Assembly: GCF_035953295.1 (NCBI RefSeq)
Contig: NZ_CP108370.1
Coordinates: 7,673,001-7,737,000 of the forward strand
From: Streptomyces sp. NBC_01335
GTDB lineage: Bacteria > Actinomycetota > Actinomycetes > Streptomycetales > Streptomycetaceae
Direction: 5' to 3'
Length of the DNA: 64,000 nucleotides
Shown: in pieces, positions 16,903-50,656 of the stretch
Numbering within the stretch: the first letter of the stretch is position 1
Layout of the letters: each line of letters begins with the position of its first letter
Made by a program: the position numbers and the translations under genes
Notes under the pieces: generated by a model
Told to the model about the DNA's origin: nothing
The model's input: the letters and a program-made list of their open reading frames with translations, nothing else
The model's database searches: none

Positions 16903-18767
16903 GACGCCGGCACCGCCTCGGGGACCGCCGCCGGCACCGGATGCCAGCAGGCGACCCGGTGATGGATCCCGATGTCCTCCAGCCGGGGAGCCTGCTCGGC
17001 GCAGCGGTCCTGGCGGCGCGGGCAACGAGGCTCGAACGGGCACCCCGGCGCGGGCGCGAGCGGATCGGGCGGCGCGCCCTCGACCGCCGGCAGCGGTCGG
17101 CCCCGGTCGGCGCCGAGGTCCGGTACGGATGCGATCAGGGCCCGGGTGTAGGGATGCCGGGCCCCGTCGGCGAGGCGGTCCACGGGCAGGGCTTCGACGA
17201 TGGTGCCCGCGTACATCACCAGGATCCGTTCGCAGAACTCGCCCACCAGCGCGACGTCGTGGCTGATGAAGAGGATCGCCGCGGACGTGTCCCGCCGGAG
17301 GTCGGTGAGCAACCGGGTGATCTGGCGCTGCACGGTGACGTCGAGCGCTGTGGTCGGTTCGTCGGCGATGATCAGTCCCGGCCGCACCATCAGCCCCGAG
17401 GCGATCATCACCCGCTGGCGCTGGCCGCCGGAGAGCTGGTGGGGACGTGAGCGCAGCAGCGCCGGGGACAGGGCCACGCGACTCAGGGCGTCGGCGGCCT
17501 CCGCGGCGGCCTGCGCACGGCCGACACCCCGGTGCGCCCGGACCGCCTCGGTGAGCTGGGTGCCGATGCGCAGGGACGGATTGAGCGCCGAGGCCGGGTT
17601 CTGGAAGATCATCGACAGGCCCGTCGCGAGGTGCCGGTCCCGTTCCTTCGGCGTCAGGGCGGAGAGGTCCTTCCCGAGCAGGCGCAGCGTGCGCCTCGAC
17701 ACCCGGGCGCCGTACGGGAGCAGATCGGCGACGGCGAGCGCGGTGAGCGACTTGCCCGACCCCGATTCGCCGACGAGGCCGACGATCTCGCCCGGCCGCA
17801 GGGACAGGCTCACACCGCGCACCGGCCGGATCGTGCCGTCGGAGGTGGGGAGTTCGACGGTGAGGTCCTCGACCTGGAGGACCAGCCCGTCCTCGGCGGG
17901 GCCACTCGGAGCGGGCACTGGTACAGGGGCGCGCCGCACCGGCCCGCGCCGTGCGACCTGTCCGGCCAAAACCTCCCCGAGCAGCTGGAAGGCCAGCGCC
18001 GCGTAGAGGATGGCAAGGCCGGGGGCGAGCGCCGGCACCGGCTCGGCGTAGATCCGGTCGAGCCCCTGGCTGAGCAGCTGGCCCCAGTCGTACCCGGGCG
18101 GCTGGACACCCAGTCCGAGGAAGCTCAGCCCCGAGAGCGCGACCAGGGCGGTGCCCCCCGCGGTGGTGACGCTCAGGAGCAGCGGCTCCGCGATGTTCGG
18201 CAGGAGGTGCCGCCACAGCAGGCGGTGGCGGCGCAGACCGAGCACCCGGGCCGCGGCCAGGTGATCGGTGCCCGCGACGCCTGCGGCGAGGGTCTGGGCG
18301 AGTCGGGCGAATCCCGGGACGGCCGCCGCCGCGAGGGCCAGCACCGCCCCGGTGGCGCCCGCGCCGAACACGACCGCGAGGAACATCGCGACGAGCAGCG
18401 CCGGGAAGGCGAGCAGGAGGTTGATCAGCCCGCCGGTCAGCCGGCGGCCGCGTCGCCCGAGAACGGCGGTGCACGCCCCGAGGAGGACTCCCGCACTCGC
18501 GCCGAGCAGCACCGCCGCCAGCGCCAGCAGCAGGGAAGGACGGGTGGCCGTCAGGATGCGGGCGAGCAGGTCCCGGCCGAGGCCGTCGGTGCCGAACGGA
18601 TGCACCGCGGAGGGCCCCTGGAGCACGGCCGACGGGTCCGGGCGGTCGGCTGCCGCGCCCCAGACCAGGGGGCCGGCCAGAGCGAGCGCGACGAGCGACG
18701 CCAGCATGACGGCGGTGGCCCAGGCCATGGGAGAGCGTGGACGTGCGGACGGGGGTCTCATGGTCAC
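16899..18767 (-). CDS. ABC importer permease-ATPase fusion (DppC-DppD-like)
   Basis: A 622-residue fusion. Residues 1-285 are a DppC-like permease with about six hydrophobic spans and the coupling motif AAARVLGLRRHRLLWRHLLPN. After a Pro-rich linker, residues 300-620 form a DppD-like ATPase with [23 protein letters not shown], Walker B IIADEPTTALD and SHD. It ends with the Cys-rich CPFEPRCPRRQDRC peptide common in this subfamily. Such fusions are known in actinobacteria. The GTG at 18767 overlaps the previous stop (GTGA); an ATG at 18761 is an alternative. The ligand is unknown: peptide, metal chelate or siderophore are all possible. Confidence 0.87.
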   Translation of the reverse strand: MTMRPPSARPRSPMAWATAVMLASLVALALAGPLVWGAAADRPDPSAVLQGPSAVHPFGTDGLGRDLLARILTATRPSLLLALAAVLLGASAGVLLGACTAVLGRRGRRLTGGLINLLLAFPALLVAMFLAVVFGAGATGAVLALAAAAVPGFARLAQTLAAGVAGTDHLAAARVLGLRRHRLLWRHLLPNIAEPLLLSVTTAGGTALVALSGLSFLGLGVQPPGYDWGQLLSQGLDRIYAEPVPALAPGLAILYAALAFQLLGEVLAGQVARRGPVRRAPVPVPAPSGPAEDGLVLQVEDLTVELPTSDGTIRPVRGVSLSLRPGEIVGLVGESGSGKSLTALAVADLLPYGARVSRRTLRLLGKDLSALTPKERDRHLATGLSMIFQNPASALNPSLRIGTQLTEAVRAHRGVGRAQAAAEAADALSRVALSPALLRSRPHQLSGGQRQRVMIASGLMVRPGLIIADEPTTALDVTVQRQITRLLTDLRRDTSAAILFISHDVALVGEFCERILVMYAGTIVEALPVDRLADGARHPYTRALIASVPDLGADRGRPLPAVEGAPPDPLAPAPGCPFEPRCPRRQDRCAEQAPRLEDIGIHHRVACWHPVPAAVPEAVPAS

Positions 18768-19732
18768 ATCTCCCGGATCGCCGAGCGGGGGTCGAGCAGG
18801 GTGAGCAGCACGTCCACCAGGAGGCCGGAGAGCAGCACGGTGGTGCCGAGCACCAGAACCATGGCCTGGACCACCGGGTAGTCCTGTGCGACCACGGACT
18901 GGGCCATGGCGGAGCCGATGCCGGGCCAGGCGAAGACCTTCTCGACGAGCACGGTGCCGGCGATCAGGCCCGGCAGCAGGCTCCCGGCGACGGTGAGCGC
19001 GGCGGACGCCATGTTCGGTGCCGCGTGTCGGAGGTAGCGGCGTGCGGGGGACAGCCGCTTGCTCCGGGCAGTACGCAGATAGTCCTCGTTCAGCACCTTC
19101 AGCGCCTCCACCCGGACGATGCGCAGGAGCACGGCGGTGGGGGCGAGGGAGAGCGCGAGGACGGGCAGGACGAGCGACTCGGCGCCCGCCGCCCCGGCCA
19201 CCGGGAGCAGCTGGAGGCCGACGGCCAGCAGCGCGGTGAGTCCGGCGGCCAGGACGAAGTCCGGCACACCCGTCAGACCGGCGGTGACCGCGGTGAACAC
19301 CAGCTCGGTGCGCGGGCGTCGGCCGTCACGGGTGCGGACGGCGGCCAGCAGGCCGCCGGGCAGTGCGACGGCGAGGGCGGCCAGGAAGGCGAGGACGGCG
19401 ATCTCCAGGGTGGCCGGCAACCGGGTGCGGACCAGCTCGGCGACCGGTGCGCCCGTGACCAGCGACGTACCGAGGTCACCGTGCAGCAGGCCGTCGAGGT
19501 AGTGGCGGTACTGGGACAGGAAGGGAGTGTCGAGCCCGAGGTCGTGCCTGCGGGCGGCCACGAGGCCGGGGGAGGCGTCGACGCCGAGAGCGGCCCGGAC
19601 CGGATCGCCGGGGATGAGGCGGATCATCGCGAAGGACGCGGTGACCACGACCCCCAGGGAGAGGAGCAGCCGGACACCGCGGCGGCCGAGGAACACGGTC
19701 CAGGGGTGCCGCAACAGCTGGGATGCAGTCAT
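18764..19732 (-). CDS. ABC importer permease (DppB-like)
   Basis: A 322-residue permease with the DppB N-terminal arrangement (a first helix LLLSLGVVVTASFAMIRLIP, then GDPVRAALG and LDTPFLSQYRHYLDGLLHGDLG). The cytoplasmic coupling segment is VEALKVLNEDYLRTARSKRL, followed by PGLIAGTVLVEKVFAWPGIG. It pairs with the permease half of the downstream fusion protein to make the membrane channel. It starts 13 bp after the binding-protein gene. Confidence 0.88.
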   Translation of the reverse strand: MTASQLLRHPWTVFLGRRGVRLLLSLGVVVTASFAMIRLIPGDPVRAALGVDASPGLVAARRHDLGLDTPFLSQYRHYLDGLLHGDLGTSLVTGAPVAELVRTRLPATLEIAVLAFLAALAVALPGGLLAAVRTRDGRRPRTELVFTAVTAGLTGVPDFVLAAGLTALLAVGLQLLPVAGAAGAESLVLPVLALSLAPTAVLLRIVRVEALKVLNEDYLRTARSKRLSPARRYLRHAAPNMASAALTVAGSLLPGLIAGTVLVEKVFAWPGIGSAMAQSVVAQDYPVVQAMVLVLGTTVLLSGLLVDVLLTLLDPRSAIREM

Positions 19733-19745
19733 GGTGGGCCCCAGG

Positions 19746-21329
19746 TCACTGGTGGAGGCGGATGCTGGTGGGAACGAGCTGGCCGCCGAAGGTGGTGGCG
19801 AAGGTGGTGCGGTAGCCGTACAGGCTGCTGCCGCCCTGGGCGATCGGCAGCGCGTCGGCCGAGCGGAAGAGAGCGGCGGCGGCCCGGTTCCACGTGTCGC
19901 ATCCCGTCGTGTCGGTCTCCCTGAGGGCCCGGGAGACCAGGGCGTCGTACTCGGGATTGGCCACCCCCGCGAAGTTGAGGCCCCGGGCGGGGGTGGGGCC
20001 GGAGAAGAAGGAGACGAAGCCGGCCGGCAGCGCGAACCCCGGCGTGCTGCCGACCACCACGTCGAACTCGGCGCTCTGGTACATCGCGTTGACGAGGGCC
20101 GGCAGGCTCTCGGAGACCAGGTCGACCCCGGCGCCGAGCGCCGTCCACTCCCGGGCCATGAGCTCGGCGACGGAGACCAGGGTCGGGCCGAGGTCGGGGC
20201 TGGTGATCAGGCGGAGCCGGAGCGGCCGGCCGTCCTTGGAGAGCGGGCCGCCGGCGGAGCGGGTCCAGCCGGCGGCCCGCAGGGCCTCGGAGGCGTCGTG
20301 CGTGGGCAGGTTGGCGTCGGCGAGGTCGGCGTGGCAGACGGAGCCCTCGGCGCCGAAGTCGGTGGCGGGGCTGCCGGTGCCGCCGACGGCGACGTTGGCC
20401 AGCCCCTGCCGGTCCAGGGCGGAGACCAGGGCGCGGCGCAGCGCCCGGTCGGAGAGCACCCGCCCGGGACGCTGGTTGAAGAAGGTCAGCCCGACCACGG
20501 TCGCCACCTCGACGGTGGACAGGCCGCGTCCGGTGAGGCGGGCGCGGTCCGGTCCGCTCACGCCGGCGATGTCGGTGCCCCCGGTGAGCAGCAGGTTCGC
20601 CGCGGTGGACGCCTGGGGCACCACCGAGAGGACGATGCGCGCGGGGAGGCCGGGTTCCCCGGTCGTCGCCCCTGAGGGCCCCCAGGAGTAGCCGTCGCGG
20701 ACGGTGAACTCGTACGGTCCGCCGGGGGTGTAGCGGGTCAGTACGTAGGGACCGGTGCCCTGGGTGGTGCGGTCCAGCGAATCGGGCCGGTCGAGGCCTG
20801 CGGGGCAGACGATCGGCAGCAGACCGATGGTGCGGGTGAGGAACGGGAAGGGGGCGGCGGCGGTCGCCGACACCGTGCCGGTCCCGTCGTCGGCGCTCGC
20901 TTCGAACGGGACGTTCGGCAGGACGGTCTGGGCGCCGGCGAGCTGGTTGGCCGGGTCGCCCGCGTAGGTGAGTGCGCGGGCCACCGCCGAAGCGGTGAGC
21001 GTGGTCCCGTCGGAGCAGGTGACGCCCGGGCGGAGGGTGAAGGTGGCCGTGGTTGCCGTGGCCCGCCAGGAGGTGGCCAGGCCGGAGACCAGGCCGCCGT
21101 CGGGGGCGAGGTTGACCAGGGAATCGTAGGCGTAGCGGGCCTGGGAGGCGCCGAACGCGGAGTACGGGTCGAAGCTCGGGGTCTCGCTGGTCCCGGCGAT
21201 CCGGACGGTGCCGCCGATCACCAGCGGGGTGGTGGTCGAAGAGGTGGCGGCTCCGCCGCAACCGCCCAGTGCGACGGCGGATGCGGCGAGGGCGGCCGCC
21301 AGGGCGACCGGCGGGGAGCGTCGGAACAT
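19746..21329 (-). CDS. Lipoprotein substrate-binding protein of the ABC importer (family 5)
   Basis: A 527-residue extracellular solute-binding protein of the oligopeptide/dipeptide family 5. The signal peptide ends in a lipobox (VALGGC, lipidated Cys24). Family marks include TPSFDPYSAFGASQARYAYDSL, the TFTLRPGVTCSDGTTLTASAV segment and LSDRALRRALVSALDR. It is the first gene of the operon and captures the ligand outside the membrane. The nearby seven-module peptide synthetase makes a peptide or chelator ligand conceivable, but nothing in the sequence shows it. Confidence 0.88.
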   Translation of the reverse strand: MFRRSPPVALAAALAASAVALGGCGGAATSSTTTPLVIGGTVRIAGTSETPSFDPYSAFGASQARYAYDSLVNLAPDGGLVSGLATSWRATATTATFTLRPGVTCSDGTTLTASAVARALTYAGDPANQLAGAQTVLPNVPFEASADDGTGTVSATAAAPFPFLTRTIGLLPIVCPAGLDRPDSLDRTTQGTGPYVLTRYTPGGPYEFTVRDGYSWGPSGATTGEPGLPARIVLSVVPQASTAANLLLTGGTDIAGVSGPDRARLTGRGLSTVEVATVVGLTFFNQRPGRVLSDRALRRALVSALDRQGLANVAVGGTGSPATDFGAEGSVCHADLADANLPTHDASEALRAAGWTRSAGGPLSKDGRPLRLRLITSPDLGPTLVSVAELMAREWTALGAGVDLVSESLPALVNAMYQSAEFDVVVGSTPGFALPAGFVSFFSGPTPARGLNFAGVANPEYDALVSRALRETDTTGCDTWNRAAAALFRSADALPIAQGGSSLYGYRTTFATTFGGQLVPTSIRLHQ

Positions 21330-21929
21330 GGCGTCATGGTGCCACCGGCTTGCTGGTCCCGGTCTCCCAACTGGCTTGTGAGGCAGGGGTGTTCGAATCG
21401 CTTGAGCCGCCTGGCAGCTGGGCGGGGAGCCGTCGGGGGCTGCGGGGCGTCCGATCCGGGTTCACCCGTACGGGGGGTGCCGGGGCCCGTCGCGCCCACC
21501 GGGCCGGGCGTCGTGGCGGGCGGTGTACGCGGGGCGCGGGACTTCCACGGGGCGGGGCGGAGGAGGAGTGCCGTCCCGCCGTCCCCCGGCGTCTGGCGTT
21601 ATCCCCCGGCGGCGGGCGTTGCGGAGGGGAATGCACCGAGAGAGGTAATCGGATAATCGCATTGAATTCCGTGGGGTGGTGCGGTTTGGGGGTTACGCGC
21701 AAAGAATCATGAACACTCGCACGAGTGAACGGGGAGAGCTACTTGGCCCAGACGGGTGTGATTCCGCTACCGTGATCACGGGATCGGATGGTGAGTTCCG
21801 GCGTCCGGGAACCCGATGAGACAGGTGAGTCCCGGATATTTCGAGAGTGAATCCCGCCCGGTTGTGCACTGATTCGTATTTCGTGCCCGGGTTCCCTGTC
21901 ATACGTATGCGTGGAGAGGATGGAGAATC
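21330..21929. other. Non-coding region between divergent importer and DUF5132 genes
   Basis: 600 bp with no convincing open frame. It must hold the promoters of the importer operon and of the DUF5132 gene. It contains a 12-bp palindrome (21770-21781) and a less GC-rich stretch around 21640-21720. No tRNA, riboswitch or repeat was recognised. Confidence 0.6.
21770..21781. promoter_or_regulatory. 12-bp palindrome, possible operator
   Basis: CCGTGATCACGG is fully self-complementary and lies 149 bp upstream of the DUF5132 start, in the intergenic region between divergent genes. Regulatory use is a guess. Confidence 0.25.
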
Positions 21930-22271
21930 ATGCCGCCAGTAGTCCCGCCCTTCCTGATCGGCCTCATCGTCGCACCGCTGGCCAAGCGCCTGCTCAAGCC
22001 GCTGGTGAGCGGAGTCGTCAGGACGTCCGTCGGTATCGCGATGGAGGTGAAGAAGGCGGCCCAGGAGGCCGGGGAGAACATGCACGACCTCGCCGCCGAG
22101 GTGGCCGCCGACGTGGTGGCCGCCCAGATCGCCGCCAGTGAGGCCGAAGGGCACTCCGTCGTCGGTCAGCGTGCCGGTGCCAAGGACGCGGCCGCCGGCC
22201 GCACCGAAGGGGACGCGAGGACCCCGAAGATCCGTGCTACCGCAGGTTCCCCCTCCGGCAAGTCCCACTGA
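21930..22271 (+). CDS. DUF5132-type small membrane-associated protein
   Basis: A 113-residue protein with a hydrophobic N-terminus (MPPVVPPFLIGLIVAPLAKR), then KPLVSGVVRTSVGIAMEVKKAA, an acidic helical part (AGENMHDLAAEVAADVVAAQ) and a flexible basic tail. I recognise the DUF5132 pattern; these proteins often lie next to transporters carrying HMA-like segments, and here such an exporter follows. Function unknown. GGAGAGGATGGAG upstream gives a strong ribosome site. A 175-bp repeat element separates it from the exporter gene. Confidence 0.7.
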   Translation: MPPVVPPFLIGLIVAPLAKRLLKPLVSGVVRTSVGIAMEVKKAAQEAGENMHDLAAEVAADVVAAQIAASEAEGHSVVGQRAGAKDAAAGRTEGDARTPKIRATAGSPSGKSH

Positions 22272-22321
22272 CGGCCCGTAGGAACCGGGGCCGCCGCCGG
22301 GCGCGCACGCCGATCGATCCA

Positions 22322-22496
22322 AAGCGTGTCGCGAAAGTCCCCCTTGCCGGGCGACGTCCGGCAGTCACGCTCGCCCCGTTGTCGGGATCACCCCGGTACA
22401 TCCAGTATCGGGGCGACCCTCCGCCGTGCGATCGCACGCACCGGATGCCGCCGGACCCGCCCTCCGGGCGGACGACGGCAGTTCGAAGACGCGCCC
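22322..22496. repeat. 175-bp inverted-repeat element (copy b)
   Basis: Degenerate 17-bp terminal repeats (AAGCGTGTCGCGAAAGT, and AGTTCGAAGACGCGCCC at 22480-22496) with CA on both sides (22320-22321 and 22497-22498). The interior matches, in inverted orientation, the 175-bp copy at 63640-63814, including a hairpin at 22391-22413 whose stem tolerates one G-T pair. It lies between the DUF5132 gene and the ABC exporter and is probably transcribed as part of their leader. Confidence 0.82.
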
Positions 22497-22638
22497 CAGG
22501 CGGAGCGCACCCGGGCGGCGGCCGTTGTCAGGCCGTTCGACCGCAGAGATCCGCCGTTCAGATTCTCCCGCTCCGTCGCCGCATTCCGTCGTGTCCATGG
22601 CGGATTCCCGCGACCTCCGCAAACAGGTGATCGTACAC

Positions 22639-24939
22639 ATGCCATCGCTACTGGGTGCCGCAGCCGGATTCCGCTCCGTGGAACTGGGTGCGAGCCCGCG
22701 CTCGGTCATCCCGGGCCGCCAGCGCTGGGACGTCCGGCTGGTGCTCGGACGCCCCCGGACGGCCGAGATCCTCGCCGCCGCGCTGGGCCGCATTCCAGGG
22801 ATCACCGAGGCCCGGGCCAACCCGGTCACCGGCGGGGTGCTCGTCCGGCACGACGCGCGGCTGCGCGCCGCGGACGTCGGCCGGATCATCCGCGGAGCCA
22901 TCACCCGCGTCGCGGAGAACGCGACCGGATCGGGAAGCCCGGCACGCCCGGTCGGCCCCGCCGCCGCTTCCGCCCCGCGGGCGGACCGCGGCCCGGTGCT
23001 GCGACCGGTGCTCGCCGTCGGTGGCGGTGTCGTGGCCGGCGTCACGCTGATCAAGGGGGCCGCGAGGGGAAGGCAGTTGGTGGCGGCGGGCGGGGTTGCC
23101 GCAGCGACCGCGATCGTCCTCCGGAAGGCATGGCGCGGAACGGTCGAGGCGGCCCGGCACGCGGCCGGGGCCGATGCCGAACGCCACCCCCTGCTGGAGA
23201 TCGTCGGCCCGCACCGCCGCCGCCTCTACCGGGCCGCAGCCCTGTCCGTCGCCTGCCAGGCCGCGGAGATGGCACTCGGCACCTTCCTCGGATGGACCGG
23301 CCTCGTCCTCATCAAGGGCGAGGCGGCTCCGCTGGTCGGCCTCGGCCTGACCACGGCATCGGCCCAACTCCTGGGACTGGCAGGCCTGGTGGCCGTCGCC
23401 TGCGCCGCGGTGGCAGGTCTCTCCTACGCCTCGAACCTCCAGTGGCGCCGACTGGGCCAGGACATCGAGCACGACTGGCGGAGCCGCACGTACCGGCACG
23501 TCCAGCACCTCGAACTGGGGCACCTGGAGGGCGAGCGGACCAGCCGGGTGACCGGCGCACTCACCAACGACGTCGGCCAGCTGGGCGCCTTCTTCGCCGG
23601 CCCGGCCAACGACGTGCTGCAACTCGGCACCAGCCTCGCCGTCCTGGTGCCCGCGTTCCTCCTGCTGGCACCGCAGATCGCCTGGATCGCGTTCCTGCCG
23701 ATCCCGGTCGTCGCCTGGCTCTCACTGCGCCACCAGAGCGAGGCAGCGGCAACCTACGCCGCCACCGGCGAACGGCGGGCCAGGCTCGGCAGCCAGGTGA
23801 TCAACTCGCTCGAAGCCGGTGCGACCGTCAAGAGCTTCTGCACCGAGGAGTACGAGGCGACACGCGTCGACGAGCTGAGCGAATCGGTGCAGGAGAGCAG
23901 TCGGCAGGCCGACCGGAGCACGATCCGCCACGTCGAGACCGTACGGGCCTGGACCACCGCGTCCATGGCCGGCACCCTGCTGATCGGCGGTCGGTCGGTG
24001 CTCAACGGCACCCTGCGCTTCGAGGTGTTCAGCCCGCTGATCGGACTGCCCCAGATGCTGCTGATGCGGATGAGCCGGCTCGGCGGCATCGCCGACCAGT
24101 ACCAGCGCACCCTTGCGTCCTACGACCGGGTCCAGCGCCTGCGCGCCCTGCCCGTCGAGGCCGACAGCGGCGACGGGAAGCTCGAAAACGCCGAAGTGCG
24201 GGGCGAGATCGTCCTCGACGGGGTCACCTTCGCCTACCCCGGTCGCCCGGCGACACTGGAGGACCTCTCCCTGACCATCCCGGCCGGGCAGGTGACCGCC
24301 CTGGTGGGAGCCACCGGCTCGGGCAAGACGACGATCGCCAAACTGCTGATGCGCTACCAGGATGCGGATTCCGGCAGGGTGCTGCTCGACGGACAGGACG
24401 TCCGCGACCTGCGGCGGCACGACCTGCGCCATGCCGTCGGCTTCGTCGCGCAGGATCCGTTCCTCTTCGACGGCAGCATCGCCGACAACATCCGTTACGG
24501 CACCTTCGGCGCCTCGCACGAGGACGTGGTCCGGGCCGCCGCCATGGCCGAGGCGCACACCTTCGTCGCCACCCTGCCCGACGGCTACGACACCCTGATC
24601 GGCGAACGCGGCGCCACGCTCTCCGGCGGCCAGCGGCAAAGGATCGCTCTGGCGCGCGCGATCCTCAAGGACTCACCCGTCGTCATCCTCGACGAGGCCA
24701 CCTCCGCCGTGGACAACGAGACCGAGGCCGCGATCCAGCGCACCCTGCGCAGCTTCGCGGCGGACCGGACGATGATCGTCATCGCGCATCGCCTCTCCAC
24801 GGTCCGGCACGCCGACCGGATCTACGTCATGGACAAGCGCGGCATCGTCGCCGAGCAAGGCACCCACGACGAACTCCTCGCCCAGCACGGGCTCTACGCA
24901 TCCCTCTGGCAGCTCCAGGCCGGCGAAATCGCCGCCTGA
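22639..24939 (+). CDS. ABC exporter with N-terminal HMA-like segment
   Basis: A 766-residue half-transporter of the type I exporter class. Residues 1-100 look like a degenerate heavy-metal-associated fold ([40 protein letters not shown]) lacking the CXXC pair. Hydrophobic helices follow to about residue 420. The ATPase shows [34 protein letters not shown] and [11 protein letters not shown]. It has the same orientation as the NRPS, 105 bp upstream of it, so it may export the peptide or simply be a neighbour. The ATG at 22639 has AGGTGA 8 bp upstream; the ATG at 22597 has no ribosome site. Confidence 0.83.
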   Translation: MPSLLGAAAGFRSVELGASPRSVIPGRQRWDVRLVLGRPRTAEILAAALGRIPGITEARANPVTGGVLVRHDARLRAADVGRIIRGAITRVAENATGSGSPARPVGPAAASAPRADRGPVLRPVLAVGGGVVAGVTLIKGAARGRQLVAAGGVAAATAIVLRKAWRGTVEAARHAAGADAERHPLLEIVGPHRRRLYRAAALSVACQAAEMALGTFLGWTGLVLIKGEAAPLVGLGLTTASAQLLGLAGLVAVACAAVAGLSYASNLQWRRLGQDIEHDWRSRTYRHVQHLELGHLEGERTSRVTGALTNDVGQLGAFFAGPANDVLQLGTSLAVLVPAFLLLAPQIAWIAFLPIPVVAWLSLRHQSEAAATYAATGERRARLGSQVINSLEAGATVKSFCTEEYEATRVDELSESVQESSRQADRSTIRHVETVRAWTTASMAGTLLIGGRSVLNGTLRFEVFSPLIGLPQMLLMRMSRLGGIADQYQRTLASYDRVQRLRALPVEADSGDGKLENAEVRGEIVLDGVTFAYPGRPATLEDLSLTIPAGQVTALVGATGSGKTTIAKLLMRYQDADSGRVLLDGQDVRDLRRHDLRHAVGFVAQDPFLFDGSIADNIRYGTFGASHEDVVRAAAMAEAHTFVATLPDGYDTLIGERGATLSGGQRQRIALARAILKDSPVVILDEATSAVDNETEAAIQRTLRSFAADRTMIVIAHRLSTVRHADRIYVMDKRGIVAEQGTHDELLAQHGLYASLWQLQAGEIAA

Positions 24940-25044
24940 CCCGCAGACGAGCCGCCCCCTCGCCGACCACGTGACACGCACCGCGGCCGGCCCCGGTGGC
25001 ACGCCCTGCGCGCATGGCCCACCCATACTTCTGGAGGTACCCCC

Positions 25045-49032
<23,988 letters not shown>

Positions 49033-49089
49033 ACCACCGGACACACCGGTGACACCACCCCTTCCCATGGCCCGCAGGAGGACCGACAC

Positions 49090-49305
49090 ATGACCAACCC
49101 CTTCGACGACCAGGACGGCACCTTCCTCGTCCTCGTCAACGACGAGAACCAGCACTCGCTGTGGCCGCAGTTCGCGGACGTGCCCGAGGGCTGGACCGTC
49201 GCCCACGGCCCCGACACCCACCCCGCGTGCCTGGAGTACGTCGAGCAGTCCTGGACCGACATGCGGCCCAGGAGTCTCGCCGACGCCATGAACACCCAGC
49301 GGTAG
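49090..49305 (+). CDS. mbtH: MbtH-family protein
   Basis: A 71-residue MbtH homologue that binds and activates adenylation domains. It has the family signature: [33 protein letters not shown] and the conserved tryptophans, then [17 protein letters not shown]. It lies 57 bp after the NRPS stop with AGGAGG before the ATG, so it is almost certainly in the same operon and serves this synthetase. Confidence 0.96.
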   Translation: MTNPFDDQDGTFLVLVNDENQHSLWPQFADVPEGWTVAHGPDTHPACLEYVEQSWTDMRPRSLADAMNTQR

Positions 49306-49316
49306 CACGGACCGAC

Positions 49317-50630
49317 ATGACCTCCACCGACACCCTGGGCGGGGCCCGCGACGACGCGGGCCCCGCCCGGCCCGACGGCCTCGCCGTATGCCCTGCCCAG
49401 CCCCGCGACCCGGTCACGGCGCCCGCCCGGCCCGACGGCCTGGCCGCAGCCCTGCTCACCCCGGAAGCCCGGCGGGACCCGTACCCGGTGTACGCCCGCA
49501 TGCGGCGCGACGACCCGGTCCACCGCAGCCCCCAGGGCATCTGGTACCTCACACGCCACGCCGACGTCGAGGCGGCCCTCGGCGACCTGCGCCTGTCCAA
49601 CGACCGGGACAGGATGACCCGCGCCTACAGCTCGCTCGGCGGCGACCTCAAGGCCCTCAGCCGACTCACCGAGCGACTCGGCCGGGTGATGAGCAACACC
49701 GACCCGCCGGACCACGCCCGGCTGCGCAAGCTGGCCAACAAGGCGTTCACCGCCCGCCGCGTCGAAGCCCTGCGCGACGGCGTACAACGGATCGTCGACC
49801 GGCTCATCGACGAGGCGGTCGCGGCCGGCCCGGCCATGGAGCTGATCGAGGCGGTCGCCTCGCCCCTGCCGATGTCCGTCGTCTGCGACCTCTTCGGCAT
49901 CCCGGACGAGGACCAACCGCAGGTCAAGAGCTGGTTCAGCCGCTTCGGCCGGCTCAGCGAGGACATCGACAAGTCCGAGGCGGCGATCGACGGTTACGAG
50001 GAGTACCTGTCCGGGCTCATCCGGCAGCGCCGACGCGAACCGGGCGACGACCTGATCAGCGCCCTGGTCGCCACCCAGAACACGGACGACCGGCTCACCG
50101 ACTCCGAACTGCTGTCCACCTGCTTCGTCCTCATCACCGCCGGGGACGAGACCACCACCCACCTGATCGGCAACGGCATGCTCGCCCTGCTGCGCAACCC
50201 GGACCAACTGGCCGGGCTGCGCGCGGACCCGGGCCTGATCCGGGGGGCGGTCGAAGAACTGGCCCGCTACGACACCGTGACCCAGGCGATCGTCAGGGTG
50301 GTGGCGGAGGACCTGGAGATCGGCGGACGGACGCTGCGGGAGGGCGAGCTGGTGTACCTGTTCCTCGGCGCGACCAACCGCGACCCCGAACGCTTCGAGG
50401 ACCCCGACCGGCTCGACCTGACCCGCCCCGGCAACCGCCACCTGAGCTTCGGCCACGGCCCGCACTTCTGCCTCGGCGGCCCACTGGCCAAGCTCCAGGC
50501 GGAGGTGGCCATCGGCACGCTGGTGCGCCGGCTGCCCGGACTCCGCCTGGCCGACGGGGCGGCGCTGGAGTGGCGGGACAACCCGCTGCAGCGGCGGCTG
50601 ACCACCCTCCCGCTCATCCACCGACCGTGA
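49317..50630 (+). CDS. Cytochrome P450, candidate Ahp-forming proline oxidase
   Basis: A 437-residue bacterial class I P450. I-helix oxygen-binding motif AGDETTT (275-281), ExxR at Glu314-Arg317, heme ligand Cys385 in FGHGPHFCLG. It starts 11 bp after mbtH and is followed by three coupled genes. Family members in peptide operons hydroxylate carrier-bound or released peptides. Oxidising the Pro-derived residue at C5 would open it to glutamate semialdehyde, and attack by the next backbone amide would give Ahp. That assignment rests on the predicted peptide order, not on motifs in the enzyme. No ferredoxin or reductase gene is nearby. The N-terminus carries a short duplicated PARPDGLA. Confidence 0.92.
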   Translation: MTSTDTLGGARDDAGPARPDGLAVCPAQPRDPVTAPARPDGLAAALLTPEARRDPYPVYARMRRDDPVHRSPQGIWYLTRHADVEAALGDLRLSNDRDRMTRAYSSLGGDLKALSRLTERLGRVMSNTDPPDHARLRKLANKAFTARRVEALRDGVQRIVDRLIDEAVAAGPAMELIEAVASPLPMSVVCDLFGIPDEDQPQVKSWFSRFGRLSEDIDKSEAAIDGYEEYLSGLIRQRRREPGDDLISALVATQNTDDRLTDSELLSTCFVLITAGDETTTHLIGNGMLALLRNPDQLAGLRADPGLIRGAVEELARYDTVTQAIVRVVAEDLEIGGRTLREGELVYLFLGATNRDPERFEDPDRLDLTRPGNRHLSFGHGPHFCLGGPLAKLQAEVAIGTLVRRLPGLRLADGAALEWRDNPLQRRLTTLPLIHRP

Positions 50631-50656
50631 ACGACGACGAAGGAGCAGAACCGACC

